Assembly (NCBI GenBank): GCA_022495005.1
Contig: JAGYXB010001020.1
Span: 496,001 to 560,000, forward strand
DNA: 64,000 bases
DNA from: Rhyacophila brunnea
Taxonomy: Eukaryota > Arthropoda > Insecta > Trichoptera > Rhyacophilidae
Reading direction: 5' to 3'
Within the stretch, counting starts at the first letter, position 1. Each line of letters starts with the position of its first letter. A model generated the notes under the pieces. It saw only the letters and a program-made list of their open reading frames with translations, was not told the DNA's origin and searched no databases. The translations under genes were made by a program, and so were the position numbers. Shown here one piece after another: positions 10,124 through 20,933 of the stretch.

Positions 10124-11100
10124 ATTTACTACCTACCTGGAATAACTCAGTATGGCAGTAGGTACATGTGATAAGGTTAGGTTACATTTGCTATTTGGTA
10201 GTGATTAATTAATAATATCATTAATATTTAATATTGTTATAAAATATTATTAGATATAAGGTATTAATCAATTAGTAAATTTATGATTGAACGAATTCCA
10301 ACAGTATTATGTTGTAATGGTAAATATTATAGCAAGGAATGTTTTTATATAAAACATAAGGGATACTTTTAGATTATGTATTCATTAGACTAGATTAAGA
10401 TTTAATGTGTTATTTTGAAAATGTTGTGGAATGTGTATTATTATGAATTAAATGTTATATATACATCATAAATTCGATAGTTTTTTATATTTTTATATCA
10501 TAAGTACAATAAATACTTTTTCAATATTCAACCTATATATTGAGCATAGAGAATGAAAATGAGAATCTTAATTCAGAATCCATACCGATAATTTATATTA
10601 ATTACCTGGTTTTACAACCATCAATTAATTGAATCCAATAAATCTTTAATAAATTACTAATTTTGGATAATTAAAGCAGCCTGATTAAACCGTGCTATAA
10701 CAATAGTACAAATTAAAAATGTCAGTTTTAATATTACATAAAACTGAAATACTAAACATATAGGTAGGTATATTATGTTAAAAATAGATTTGTAAATAAG
10801 TAAACAACATGTTTTAGCTTGTCAACTTTACACATAATTTTATAAGATATAATACTATCATAATATGCCTGCAGGTGGATCTCATTACATCGATATATTT
10901 GAATTTAAATATGCTGCTGTAGTGTATTTGATTTTTTGAAGCAGTTTGTTTCTCCACTCTACAGATATGCAATGCTAAGATCTTAATAAAAATCTGTTTT
11001 AAAAATGACAGGTTCGGACAATAGGGAATAGTTTTTTTTACATAAGCGTAAGTTGTGTGCAAGTGACAGTAGATTGCGTGTTTATTTGGTATTTGGTTAT
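10124..11100. other. AT-rich stretch, nothing recognised
   Basis: Includes most of a 109-codon minus-strand frame (10814-11143) with no recognisable domain and AT-driven composition. It is not called as a gene. Confidence 0.5.
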
Positions 11101-11107
11101 TTTTATA

Positions 11108-11665
11108 TATGAGGCGTCTAATTACAAAAAGCGTCAAGTCCACAATTCAATATTTTCTGGAAACAACGTTTTTATGTAATTATTTGTTTTAACGTGAGAT
11201 TTTTTTTCCGTTGTATTCTATGTCAAAATTAGAACCAAATGACAATTTGTTTCAGCCGATAAACTCTTAAATGTAATAAACATATGCAAAATAAAATTAG
11301 ACTTAGCGCTGCTTGTACTTCACTTTTTAATTTATCCCGTATAAGGCACATATTTCCATGGCACTGTCATAAGTTTACCAGATGCTACAGCATGGGAGAC
11401 GCCCTTTTCAATATTGAACGTTCCCTTATTGGTTGACATAAATACGCGCAAAATCAACCAAGCTTTAAATAATATGAAAAACGGACTTGGCGCTTTTTGT
11501 AATAAATCGAGACATAAAATATTTTTTTTCGTAGGGTTATGTCGCGTTTTGGAATTTATAGATCAATACATATTGTGTACAATTATACAAAGAATACGTG
11601 CGTATTTTTTTCTCGATTTTGACCAATTGTGGACTTATCGCTTTTTGGAATTAGACGCCTCATAT
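11108..11665. mobile_element. DNA transposon remnant with ~40-bp inverted repeats
   Basis: The two ends are inverted copies: ATGAGGCGTCTAATTACAAA inward from the left and ATGAGGCGTCTAATTCCAAA inward from the right, continuing through AAGCG…AAGTCCACAATT. TA flanks each end, as expected for the Tc1/mariner group, though short ambiguous flanks make this weak. The motif TTACAAAAAGCGCCAAGTC occurs once more inside, inverted near 11485-11503, a possible subterminal transposase-binding repeat. The 89-codon plus-strand frame at 11414-11683 crosses the right end and has no known motif. Confidence 0.7.
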
Positions 11666-12445
11666 CTTGTTCAGAATAAGTAATATCAAAATAATTTATT
11701 TTGAATTGGGAATCGTTATACTCATGTTAACAATATATTACATCTGAAAATAACCCTTAAACGTTTAATATTATATTATAAATATTTCATTATACCCAGA
11801 CGTAACATATGCACAGTTTATTTAAAGTATAACTAAGTCTTTGTTTTCGGTAAGATATAATGCCAAACGTTCAACCAAAAGTGTTATATTAACTGAACTA
11901 CCTTTAATTTTTGAATAAAGATACATAAATATTATACCACTGTGTATGCAAGAGAGTTTCTTAATAGGTAAAATTTACATCGAATTCTCAGAGCTAGAGA
12001 CGGGTAAAATACAGGACTTGATAACTGCGTTTTAGTGGCCACTTCATGTGCATTTTACCATCAAATATAAAATACTCTCAGTGGCTCTTCTAACAAAATC
12101 ATATAAGCATACAACATGCTATATGATTTTCAATACCATAATCCTGTCTGATTAAATAACCATAGATACTTGGACAGTGTCGAGACTGAATAACTTCCTC
12201 AAGAACATCAATTATCATCGCCTCTGTAGATATCCATTTCACTAATATCTTTATAACTATAACTAAACTAAAACTTTATGTCTAGTGTGTAAGTATAATG
12301 TGACGGGAGAGGTGTGGGGGGTTGATTGTTACTTTAATAAACTGTAGATCTTGGCCGCATCACCGTTGGGTTCTGTAACAATAAAATAATACGAGAGATC
12401 TATATTTTCCACTTGCTCAAGCAACTTGGCCGATGCTCAGTTATT
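11666..12445. other. AT-rich stretch, nothing recognised
   Basis: No feature could be supported. Confidence 0.5.
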
Positions 12446-12447
12446 GC

Positions 12448-12540
12448 GAATTTTTCCAGTCCCGGGATTCGAACCCGAAACCTTCGACTTACTAAGTGAA
12501 TATATTACTACTCGATAATCACAGACGGTTGTTGTTTTGC
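12448..12540 (-). repeat. tRNA-derived SINE head (minus strand)
   Basis: On the minus strand a canonical box B (GGGTTCGAATCCCGGG at about 12463-12478) closes a tRNA-like T arm. About 45-60 bases upstream is a weak box A-like region. The acceptor stem cannot be paired convincingly, so a SINE head or a tRNA pseudogene is likelier than a working tRNA. The tail and boundaries are not defined. Confidence 0.45.
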
Positions 12541-13424
12541 TACTACAAATTGTGGGCTGTGGAATGAAAAATGTTGAGAACCAGTGTTCTAAGCAAAGGT
12601 TTCTCTCATTGTTTTAATCCCTGTTTAATTTATGCTGACTCTAAAAAGTTACTTAGGTTGATCCATTGACGCAAATTCGTGTCTTATTTTCCCTACTACC
12701 TTTTCTTATACATGATTAACTAAAACAATATGTACGTATTTGTTTTAAAAATATTTGTTGGTACCTATTGTTGTTAAAATTAGAAACAAACGTGTTTATC
12801 TTCTTAAAATACCTCATTGGATTCAATTAATTGCCAATAAATTGTCAATCAGATATTTAACATAACTAATCGCTATGGAGTACGGTACCAAAGTCCCTCT
12901 TACATTGACTACTTGCTCAATATATATGTTGAATACAACACAGGGATCTATTGGTACATATTTGGAATCTTCCTACGGACAAGAGTCACTGCGGAAATAT
13001 CTAGATATAAGTAGGTGTTTCACAAAAACATCATAAACTTTGGATTTTGTGATGTGAATATTACAAATCATGAAACTATCCTCAATACTTACAAAATTTT
13101 ATTTCTAAAGGGATTTATTATTTATTACTTTAAAAACATTTCTTACACAATAGGGCAACAATACATCCATACTATATTATTATGAGAATATAGCTGGTTC
13201 TTCAATTTACAGAATATAATTATCTTAACTTAGTCTCTTCAGTACGTATTATAAAATAAATGCATCTCTTATTTAGTTTTTTTTAGGTCAACCAACAGGA
13301 CCAATCACATAGGATACACAATATGAATACAATATAGAAAAAAAAAATGTGATGGTCCCAATAATAAGCGGACACAAAAAGCTTATTAAATAAAATAAAA
13401 TTATATCAAATATTATGTACAGCT
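12541..13424. other. AT-rich stretch, nothing recognised
   Basis: No feature could be supported. Confidence 0.5.
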
Positions 13425-13437
13425 GTAATGAATATGA

Positions 13438-13588
13438 CTGACTACTGACTGTATCGAAGAGGACTGGAGAAAGATGGGGAGGGCTGGAGACTGGAGAGGA
13501 GCAGCCAGGGAAAGGAGCATGTGGAGGACAATTGTAGAGGAGGCCAAATCCCGCCCCGGGATGTAGTGCCGAGAAAGAAGAAGAAGAA
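13438..13588 (+). mobile_element. LINE insertion, severely 5'-truncated
   Basis: A 151-bp 3' end of a non-LTR retrotransposon. Its plus-strand translation gives the reverse-transcriptase C-terminus ending ARERSMWRTIVEEAKSRPGM and then a stop, followed by a (GAA)n tail. It is bracketed by the perfect 13-bp direct repeat GTAATGAATATGA at 13425-13437 and 13589-13601, the target duplication made by target-primed reverse transcription. It is the same family as 26135-26905 (which ends …WRAVVEVAKSHPGM). The perfect duplication argues for a recent insertion. Confidence 0.95.
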
Positions 13589-13601
13589 GTAATGAATATG
13601 A

Positions 13602-14853
13602 TTGAAGAGTTATATTATAGAAACATTCCGTAGAATAATATTAAATTTAACAGTATAACATAATACTGTGGCAATTTGGTCAGTCATAAACTAACTTATT
13701 GATTTACATTTAAAAATCTTTTGAAACACTATATTAATTTTTGTCCGATCGTATACGCAAAGCTTTGAGTTTATTTGCGCCAAACTATTTGCCGTTAGTT
13801 TCGTTGAAATATTACAATTTACCGTGTACAACTAAAATATTTCTCTTTGATGTCATGCATCAATCATTAAACGCAATCAAATTAACTCTGGATACATAGT
13901 ATGTTGTTGTAGGTAAAACCGAATACTGTTGATAAACTAAATACTCAGCCATATTTATACAGTCTCGAACTGCACTCAACGCAGTTCGTAGTTTATCGGC
14001 CGAATAAGAAAACTATTAAAAATGCATACGTCACGAAGATGCGTACAGGAATGCGCACCAAACTTAAAATGGCGGCGATCTGCGCGATCTGTCAGTGTCA
14101 CTTGAATAGACGTCTAAAATGAGTTCATCAAAACAAGCGTTTAGTAGGTTTAGTTCGTCTTGATTGAAGTTAACGCCCGTCGTAATAATAGATGGATTCA
14201 TGATGGTAAAAATTGTAAAAATGTATACAGATATCGAGGATCGATGGAAATGTCAATAATGTCAATGAGCCCGCGAAGCTGTATTTCAATATTATGGAAA
14301 TATTTACTGGGTATACTTTATCCTTTTGTGCATTAAGAAGTATAAAATAAATATGATATTATAACAAATAAATTATTTAAAGTTCATGATCATTATTAAT
14401 TTATAATTATTAAATTTATATGGTACGGTTTGCACATTTTTACACCTATTCACAATTTCAAAATTTTTAATTAATTATCGGGGAATCAAAATTTAAAAGT
14501 TGGTAACATTAGTCTCGGCATGACACGTATTACGTCAGCGATGTGACGTCACTATTCAACGGACTCTATTTAGGTTTATGCATTCAAATTTGCATTAAAT
14601 AGCTTGAATGCAGTTTGCTGTTACATGCATACGCCAGTAAGTTATCTTTTGTCCTTGCACGTAATATTATCATCGATGAAACAATCCTAGGCAAGTATCG
14701 AATAGCCTCAACCTAAAATTTATAGTGTTCCAGTGTCGTCAAGTCTTATTGACTGGTGACTATAGTGGTCGGGGATATACTATTATTATGAACTTCAACA
14801 CGAATATTATTGCTTTAAAACGCCATTAAGCACAACGTCTTCTGTATATGTGT
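13602..14853. other. Non-coding stretch with a GC-richer patch and CRE-like sites
   Basis: From about 13960 to 14560 the sequence is less AT-rich. It holds a perfect small palindrome (CGAACTGC…GCAGTTCG, 13966-13988), the full CRE consensus TGACGTCA at 14544-14551 and a half site at 14531-14538. These could be regulatory, but no transcript or start site can be shown. No coding frame was found. Confidence 0.35.
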
Positions 14854-14925
14854 CAGTGGCGAAGACTCCATACTTACCTATTATGTAAAGCCTACGTTCT
14901 TAATACAATTTAGTTTTCTTTTTTC
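14854..14925 (+). mobile_element. Solo left end of the hAT family seen at 3516
   Basis: Starts CAGTGGCGAAGACTCCATAC, identical to the left terminus of the 3516-4421 element, and keeps similarity for ~70 bp (AAAGCCTACGTTCTTAATA against AAGCCTACCTTCTTAATAA). No matching right end was found before 15260, so the copy is truncated or decayed. Confidence 0.6.
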
Positions 14926-15265
14926 TTAACACCTACCTATACAATAAGTTCATTATTTTACATTCCACAAAAAATATAATTTACCAATGACATAATGTCT
15001 ATTAATAGCTATGTTTTTTATAATAAATTAATTGCCTACTTGCCGAATCAATAAACACTCACGTGGCATTAATTAATACGTAACCATCTAAGGCAGTAAT
15101 TATTGACTAATACAAAAAAAAAGGCTTGAAGTTCAAATATAATACTGAAGATAAACAAAATTCAAATTCAAGTCCAGTACATAATATGACTGTCTTATTA
15201 TTTTCTAACACTGTGATGTGTGTTTGAAAAGTAGGAAATAGTTTTTTGGCATTAATCCGAATATC
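14926..15265. other. AT-rich stretch, nothing recognised
   Basis: No feature could be supported. Confidence 0.45.
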
Positions 15266-15791
15266 TTAAGGGGGAAAGGCATGCTAGCAGAGAACCCAGC
15301 GGAAAAATACGAAGGTTGCAATTTGAGATTTTTTTTTTTGATAATTTTCAATTTCAACTGTATTAATTAATAAATATGTATCTGAAAATATTAAAAAGAT
15401 TTTTCGAGCTTCAATATTGGGACTATACCAAAATTTGATATAAATAAAAAGGATTTCATGTTATACACGTTTATATTTCTATAAAAATCGACGTTTTTTT
15501 TAAATAATTATAAAAAATATTAAAACGATGAATTAGTCAAAAATCTACACGACGAAAATTTGAAAACTTAATAAACTAAATTTTAATAATAAATATGACC
15601 ATAAAATATAATGTCATATTAAGATGTGACCCTGCAACGAATTTCACATTTTTTACAATTGTAAGTTTATCTTTGAATTAAAAAAAAATCTTTTTAATGT
15701 TTTCAAATACATAGTTATTAATTAATACAATTGAAGATCTTGGCATAAAAACATCAAATGTCCACTTTTTTCCATTTTCATTTTATTGCAT

Positions 15792-16022
15792 TTATATATA
15801 CCCTGTGTATGATGACATACGACTGTGCAAAGATATATTTTTAAAAAAAATCATAAGTCCCTCAAATCTGCTCTCAAAAATATGCCACTTTTCTAAAAAC
15901 CGCAATAGTCCAGGCATTTTTGTGTAAAAACAGCAAAGGTCCAGTAGTTCTACACTTTTATCACCAAACGGCGTTAGTAATGTTAGTATACATTCCATAC
16001 AATTTAGTGTCTGAGCTGTCAA
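15792..16022 (-). pseudogene. Unidentified frame inside the nested transposon
   Basis: A 76-codon minus-strand frame, richer in Leu, Cys and Phe than random AT-rich sequence, lying just inside the left subterminal repeats of the 15734-17272 element. No family motif was recognised, and the flanking sequence is stop-rich. By position it may be a remnant of the element's own protein, but this is inference from location only. It could equally be a chance frame. Confidence 0.2.
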
Positions 16023-16580
16023 ATTATCCTTGATTCGTTTAATTGTTGCTTTTTAAACGTTTTCTTATGATTGTTTTTATATTTTATCATAGATATTACT
16101 AGCATAGACATCTGAAACGTCTCGAAAGAGAAAAAATAACAAAACCATGCAACGTTTTTACCAAATAACGGTGACTTTCATTATTGTTCAGTTGGATGCA
16201 ATAAGGAAAATTCTGGGCCCTTCATTATAAAATCTAAAGAGACCGGAGAAAAAATTTTTTTTATATGAAATATAAGTTAAAACTTTGGCATTTTTCGGTA
16301 AAAATTTGTAGGCTAGTTATAATGTACAAACTAGACCAGGCTAGTAAGGGAGAAGTGCTTTGCGAACATTTCAATTTCTCTCTAGGCTGTGGGATAGATT
16401 CAATGTTGTGAATAAAAATCAAATGCAAGTCACGATTGCATTTAAAACAACATATAGTGGATTAGTTCCATTGAAAGGAGCTAAATAAAAAAATATTTTT
16501 AAATTAGCTAAATACGAGGCTAATCGGTTTTCTTTTTTCGTGTTAACTATCAATTCATGGTGGAAATCCATTGTGTTAAT

Positions 16581-16783
16581 GATTTAATTTAATAAAACAC
16601 ATTTTTTAGTACTTATTCTACTTTTAATAAATAAATCTGAATAGGTTTCGTCCGCCTTAGAGGGACATTTTCAACTGTTGAAGACAGTTGGCAGAAAAAC
16701 AGAGGCGGACGAAACCGGTCCAGATTTATTTAATAAAGGTGGAATAAGTAGATACTAAAAAATGTGTTTTATTAAATTAAATC
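16581..16783. repeat. Long hairpin repeat, copy 1
   Basis: A ~203-bp near-perfect palindrome with arms of about 85 bp. The left arm runs from GATTTAATTTAATAAAACAC to GGTTTCGTCCGCCT and the right arm is its inverse, separated by a loop of ~35 bp with a small CAACTGTTGAAGACAGTTGG fold. It lies inside the nested transposon 15734-17272. A second copy at 61020-61208 shares the stem sequence (GGACCGGTTTCGTCCGCCTC). About 50 bp beyond the hairpin on one side also matches that copy in inverted order (CAATTCATGGTGGAA), so the repeat is larger than the hairpin itself. Confidence 0.85.
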
Positions 16784-17366
16784 AACAATAATAATATGAA
16801 GCTAATCAGTATAAACCCGCACATGGTTAAAACATTTTTTCAAATATTTAATTCTTGATTTTTTAGAAACATTGAAGTCGTTTGTTAATTGGTAAATAAT
16901 ATGTCCAAACCTTATTAAAAGTTGTATTATGATTAAAAAAAAACAGAAATATATATTCTTTATTTTATTTAATAAAATTATAGTTTTAGTCATACTATTT
17001 ACATTTCGATCTTTTCAATTTTGCAATAAAAACAACAAATGTCCAAAAATTGTGTAAAAACAGCAAATGTCACACTCATTCTTTTTTAAATATCTATTTA
17101 ACCGAAATAAATTTAATATTTTTTTTACATTCATATAGTGCATATACGGTTTTTCTATAATTTCTCATTGTCAGATTAATAAATTTTTTTTTGACAACCA
17201 AGATATTATGTTTTTACCCTCTCCTGAAAAAAAAGTGTTTTGTGACATTTGCTGTTTTTATGCCAAGATCTTCAATTGAAATTGTAAATCATCAAAAAAA
17301 AAATATCAAATTGCATGCTTCGTATTTTTCCGCTAGGTTCTCTGCTGGCATGCCTCTCCCCCTTAA

Positions 17367-17940
17367 GGGTTGGAGTGCTGTATGAACGTCGAAAATTATC
17401 GAAAGCGCATTCATTCACCATGAATTTCTTTCACCAAAGTTAATTTAAATCACGAATAAAAATACCTACTACAAAAATAATTTTAGCTAAAACTTAATGT
17501 TAGAAAAATCGGTCAACAATAATAAAAAAATATATCGCCAATATAGAGTTAGTTCCATTGCCGCTCTCCGTCTGTGTGATAATCGTATTATAGATTTATA
17601 GGTAAGAACGTTGTTGAAAAAAGGCAAAACTTTAAAGCCAATTATTATCTTCGCCTCACTAAAATGTTGCATGACCTCGCCAATTAATATTGGTAGAACG
17701 ATGTCCAATTAACATTTAGAAACTCTTTTGGCCTAAAATTTAATTATCTTGATGTTAAATTTGAATAATCCCATACTTTACGAGTGTTTTACAATTATCT
17801 AGATTCAAAAAAAAAACTGCTATTATAAAAAAAGAAACTTTTATACTGAAATAAATTGTTCGTAAGAAAACATAGTAGGTATGAAGCATACGATATAAGA
17901 GATTTTTTATTGAGCGATATCATATATGTACATGGTAGAA
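17367..17940. other. AT-rich stretch, nothing recognised
   Basis: No feature could be supported. A 73-codon minus-strand frame (17487-17708) has no known motif. Confidence 0.45.
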
Positions 17941-17948
17941 CTTTTTTA

Positions 17949-18398
17949 AGTGGACTGTAATTATTTTGTGGGAAGATGAGGAGGTTGGATCTAGGGGTGG
18001 GGGCGATGGAATAGAATACCAGACACCGACCTTTGTGATGATGTATGATGGCTCCGTGGTCTGGTTTCAACTTTCGCTCGTTCGGTGTTGTTGTTTTGGG
18101 TCACCCGGTTTGTACACTACCGCACTTTGTGACACAGTTTTATGGATTATATGTGAGGGTGTATGAATGATGATGATAGATTATGAATGAGTCTGTATCT
18201 ATTGAGTCAATCACTTAAGCGACGGAAAGCTATTAGAAGCTCGCACACGCCCGCTATCGAGATTCAATTGAATGTTCTTTGTAACATCGTTTCTCCTGAC
18301 CTGTAATTGCTTATTGATTGTCTGGTAACAAAAACACTGGGGGGAGGTGGGTGAGGAGATAAGGAGTGGAATGGGAACATAAATGGCCCAACCAGTAC
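17949..18398. repeat. Dispersed repeat E, copy 1
   Basis: Pairs with 49001-49504. Both copies begin AGTGGACTGTAATT, share CCAGACAC(C/T)GACCTTT about 70-75 bp in and TGAATGATGATGA further on, and end TTGGCCCAACCAGTA or close to it. They have similar order and spacing but are well diverged. The sequence is GC-richer than its surroundings. There are no clear LTR ends, inverted termini or conserved frame, so the class is unknown. The frames across it (for example 17966-18166) do not match between copies. Confidence 0.6.
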
Positions 18399-18616
18399 AT
18401 AATTCAGAAGGGTGAGTTTTGGAAAGAGGTAGGCTGTGGAGATCTGAGAAAAAGAGCACACTTGTTAGGTACACTTACTAGAAATAAGAAGATAATACGA
18501 TATCACTACTCATAAATAAACACACACCAATGACAACGACAAACTTATTCAATGAACCTTCAAAAACTCACTTATGATATAAAATTGAGCGATGAGTTTG
18601 AATTACGTATTTGTAA

Positions 18617-18863
18617 AAATATTTAGAGCCATTAGTTAAAATTTGTCGCAATTAGATAAGATGTCTATAGTATTGTGGTCAATGTGCATGGGCGCGAATC
18701 CTGAGAGACGCAAATTTGATTCCTGCTGGGTGTTGTATATTTTTTCAAAAAAGGAATTTTTCTATTGGTTATATATTTTCTCAGAAGTGTTTTCAAATTA
18801 TGAATGTTCAATTAAAAGATTGTTACATTCTTAAATTTTTTGAATTATTCTTTGAATAAAAAA
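18617..18863 (+). repeat. tRNA-derived SINE A, copy 1
   Basis: Begins AGAGCCATTAGTTAAAATTT, contains a degraded tRNA-like head (ATAGTATTGTGGTCAATG as box A region, GCAAATTTGATTCCTGC as box B region), then the family body (TTCTATTGGTTATATATTTT, AGTGTTTTCAAATTATGAAT) and a 3' end TTGAATAAAAAA. It is the same layout as the copies at 61345, 63060 and 63423. The boxes are more mutated than in the 63-kb copies. Non-autonomous, and would rely on LINE machinery. Confidence 0.8.
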
Positions 18864-19567
18864 GATGGTTAATAAAGCCAACGTAGATGTGAATAAATGC
18901 ACAAGCTTCATATAATAGTACGTGTAACTTGTCTATTGTATAGAGTTAATTAGTATCAAAACTTAAAAAAATGTGTAAGTACTTTTATATAAAATTATGA
19001 TAGTTCATAATTATGATCAAAATGTACACAGAAGTTCCTTAATTATAAAATGGCGGAGGTATAAAACCGTCTGATAGTATTGATTTTTATTTTTGACCTA
19101 TATTTTATGGTACAGAATACTTATTTTTAGTTAAATTTGACTCTTTGCAATTGAGTAAATAATAAGCTAAAGATTCCTTTTTATTTTTGAAATAAAAACG
19201 CAACAGTCACTTTTTCATAATTTATCTTAAAAAAAACCAAATATATAACATTACTATTTTTAATTAATCAATGGACAAATTAGCTTAGTACACTCTATTA
19301 ACATAACATTATTATAATTAAACTTACAATCTACTTACATAAAAAAAAACTTCAAAACTGTGATGGAAAGAATACATTTTGCTTTTGACCTACTCAATTA
19401 GAAGGCTATGGAATACCAATATGGCGGCCAAACCTCATTATTTGATCTTCCGAGTTATACCGCCCGCAAAAAAATGTAATCTCACTATTAATTGGTCTGG
19501 CACCAAAACAGACCGAAAAACGTTGCCGAATACTATTTAGAGGTATTCTACCCAGGTGTGTCACATG
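18864..19567. other. AT-rich stretch, nothing recognised
   Basis: No feature could be supported. Confidence 0.5.
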
Positions 19568-19575
19568 TGTACTAA

Positions 19576-19958
19576 GGGAATGGGAAAACTGGACGCCATA
19601 ACAATTGGACGCCGCACTGTCGAGGAATTTTAATCAGTTTCTATCTACTGCTTAGTAGTTTTAATTCATTTTACTCTTACCATAATGTTTTTTTATTGCG
19701 GATTGAAAATTACCATGCCAAACGCTTTATATAAAAATAAAAAAAAATTCTTTTTTCGTTGGAACTTAAACATATGCACGATTAAATCATTTTTTATGTT
19801 TGCATATTTAAGTTCTCACCAACTATTAAATCATAATATAATAATTTAAGTATAAATATTAATATTATTTCTTTTAAAGTACCTATAAGTACCTAACGTA
19901 TATTTATTTTCGAATTGCGTGGCGTTCAGTTATCCCGGCGCCAAATCGTCCTAGACCC
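19576..19958. mobile_element. Non-autonomous DNA transposon (MITE), family 1, copy 2
   Basis: A 383-bp inverted copy of the element at 529-943, flanked by the perfect 8-bp duplication TGTACTAA (19568-19575 and 19959-19966). Ends: GGGAATGGGAAAACTGGACG on the left, GGGTCTAGGACGATTTGGCG inward from the right. The body (for example GTTGGAACTTAAACATATGC) matches copy 1 throughout. The unrelated 8-bp duplications of the two copies confirm the family's true boundaries. Confidence 0.9.
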
Positions 19959-19966
19959 TGTACTAA

Positions 19967-20925
19967 CGCAGCGTATTTTTGATGAGGTTTTTTTTACTTT
20001 ATTGAATAGTCAGGATTTTCGCCGTAGTCGAAACCGTTTGACAGGAAAAAACGTCGCGTTCATCGGACCAAAAGATTGATTCGCGCTAAATTCAAATTAT
20101 GCGAACAACAAATGATACAATATCACAGCTTTTTATCGAGTTGGATACATGTTTAAAGTTTATTTATTGACGCCGTAAGCGTATTGAAAATGTTAGAAGG
20201 ACTTTATATTGAATTCTTTAGAATATCGATAAATCACCATGTTTGTCTTGAATGCAATAAAATGGTTGTAGAATTTGCAATATCCAAAGTACTTTAAATC
20301 AGCAATATAAATTCTACTGACGAATGCCCATTTAAATTTGCAAGTAAAATTCGTATTTTTAATGTTAAGTTACAGATACTTAAGTCACTCAACTCAATCC
20401 ATTTTTTTCATCTTATCGGCACTAGAATTTGAAGTGCCTACCTGCCTACATTATTACGTATGTCACATATGTGTAAATGTACGAAGGTAGAATATGTTAT
20501 CAATAAAACATAAATGCTTACAGGTAAGTGCCTATATAATATTTATTTTTAATACTTTTGGATTCTAATAATATATATATATAATATATAAGAGTTTTAG
20601 GCCAATAATTATATCAGATATTCTTAAAGAATTGCACGACTACAATGTATTAAAGGACGACGTATTTCGTAAATATTCGTCATCAAGTCATGAAATGATT
20701 CACCGTCCTTAAATTTGTGCTAACTTTACCGATAACCAGCGGGAAAATATAAAAGGCAAACATTTGTACAAAGATATCTAGAGACAGTTCACCAATCGTG
20801 AGATTTCACGTTTACACAATTACACAAATAGCGAAAAACAATAACATGAAAAAACATACATTTTACCAACCACACAATCAAACCTACGACCTATAGGAAC
20901 AAACAAGGGTAACTAGGTAGCCGTG
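19967..20925. other. AT-rich stretch, nothing recognised
   Basis: No gene. A CAG|GTAAGT string at 20521-20529 lacks a pyrimidine tract and is not called as a splice site. Confidence 0.5.
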
Positions 20926-20933
20926 GGTGATAA

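Larger units (their letters stand above)
15734..17272. mobile_element. DNA transposon nested in the TTAA element, with iterated subterminal motif
   Basis: A 1539-bp insertion with inverted ends AAGATCTTGGCATAAAAACA (inward from either side) and CAATTG repeated at 15728-15733 and 17273-17278. The uninterrupted outer arm reads the expected empty site (ACAGTTGAAATT), so insertion is well supported. Depending on where the end is placed, the duplication is 6 or 8 bp. The motif TAAAAACAGCAAATGTCC or close variants recurs at both termini and near 15926-15945, 17026-17042 and 17054-17070, as expected of transposase-binding subterminal repeats. Inner frames are broken. A stretch at 16150-16400 has spaced Cys residues that faintly recall a THAP zinc finger, which is not strong enough to call. 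Confidence 0.75.
15270..17362. mobile_element. TTAA-flanked palindromic element, second family, outermost layer of a nest
   Basis: Bounded by TTAA at 15266-15269 and 17363-17366. Termini read GGGGGAAAGGCATGCTAGCA on the left and GGGGGAGAGGCATGCCAGCA inward from the right, followed by matching AGAGAACC and GCGGAAAAATACGAAG blocks. The stretch 15270-15733 is itself left arm plus most of an inverted right arm. The arm is then interrupted by the 15734-17272 insertion and resumes at 17273. No transposase remains in the outer layer. TTAA flanks suggest piggyBac-like mobilisation. A further fragment of the family lies at 54446-54745. Confidence 0.82.

Noticed and set aside
10814..11143. 109-codon minus-strand frame as a gene
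   Set aside because: AT-driven composition, no motif, and its upstream end runs into a transposon terminal repeat.
17949..18398. A solo LTR
   Set aside because: TG…CA ends can be forced but no flanking 4-6 bp duplication exists, and the second copy does not support the same ends.
20521..20529. A recursive splice site (CAG|GTAAGT)
   Set aside because: The upstream 30 bases lack the pyrimidine tract expected of an acceptor.
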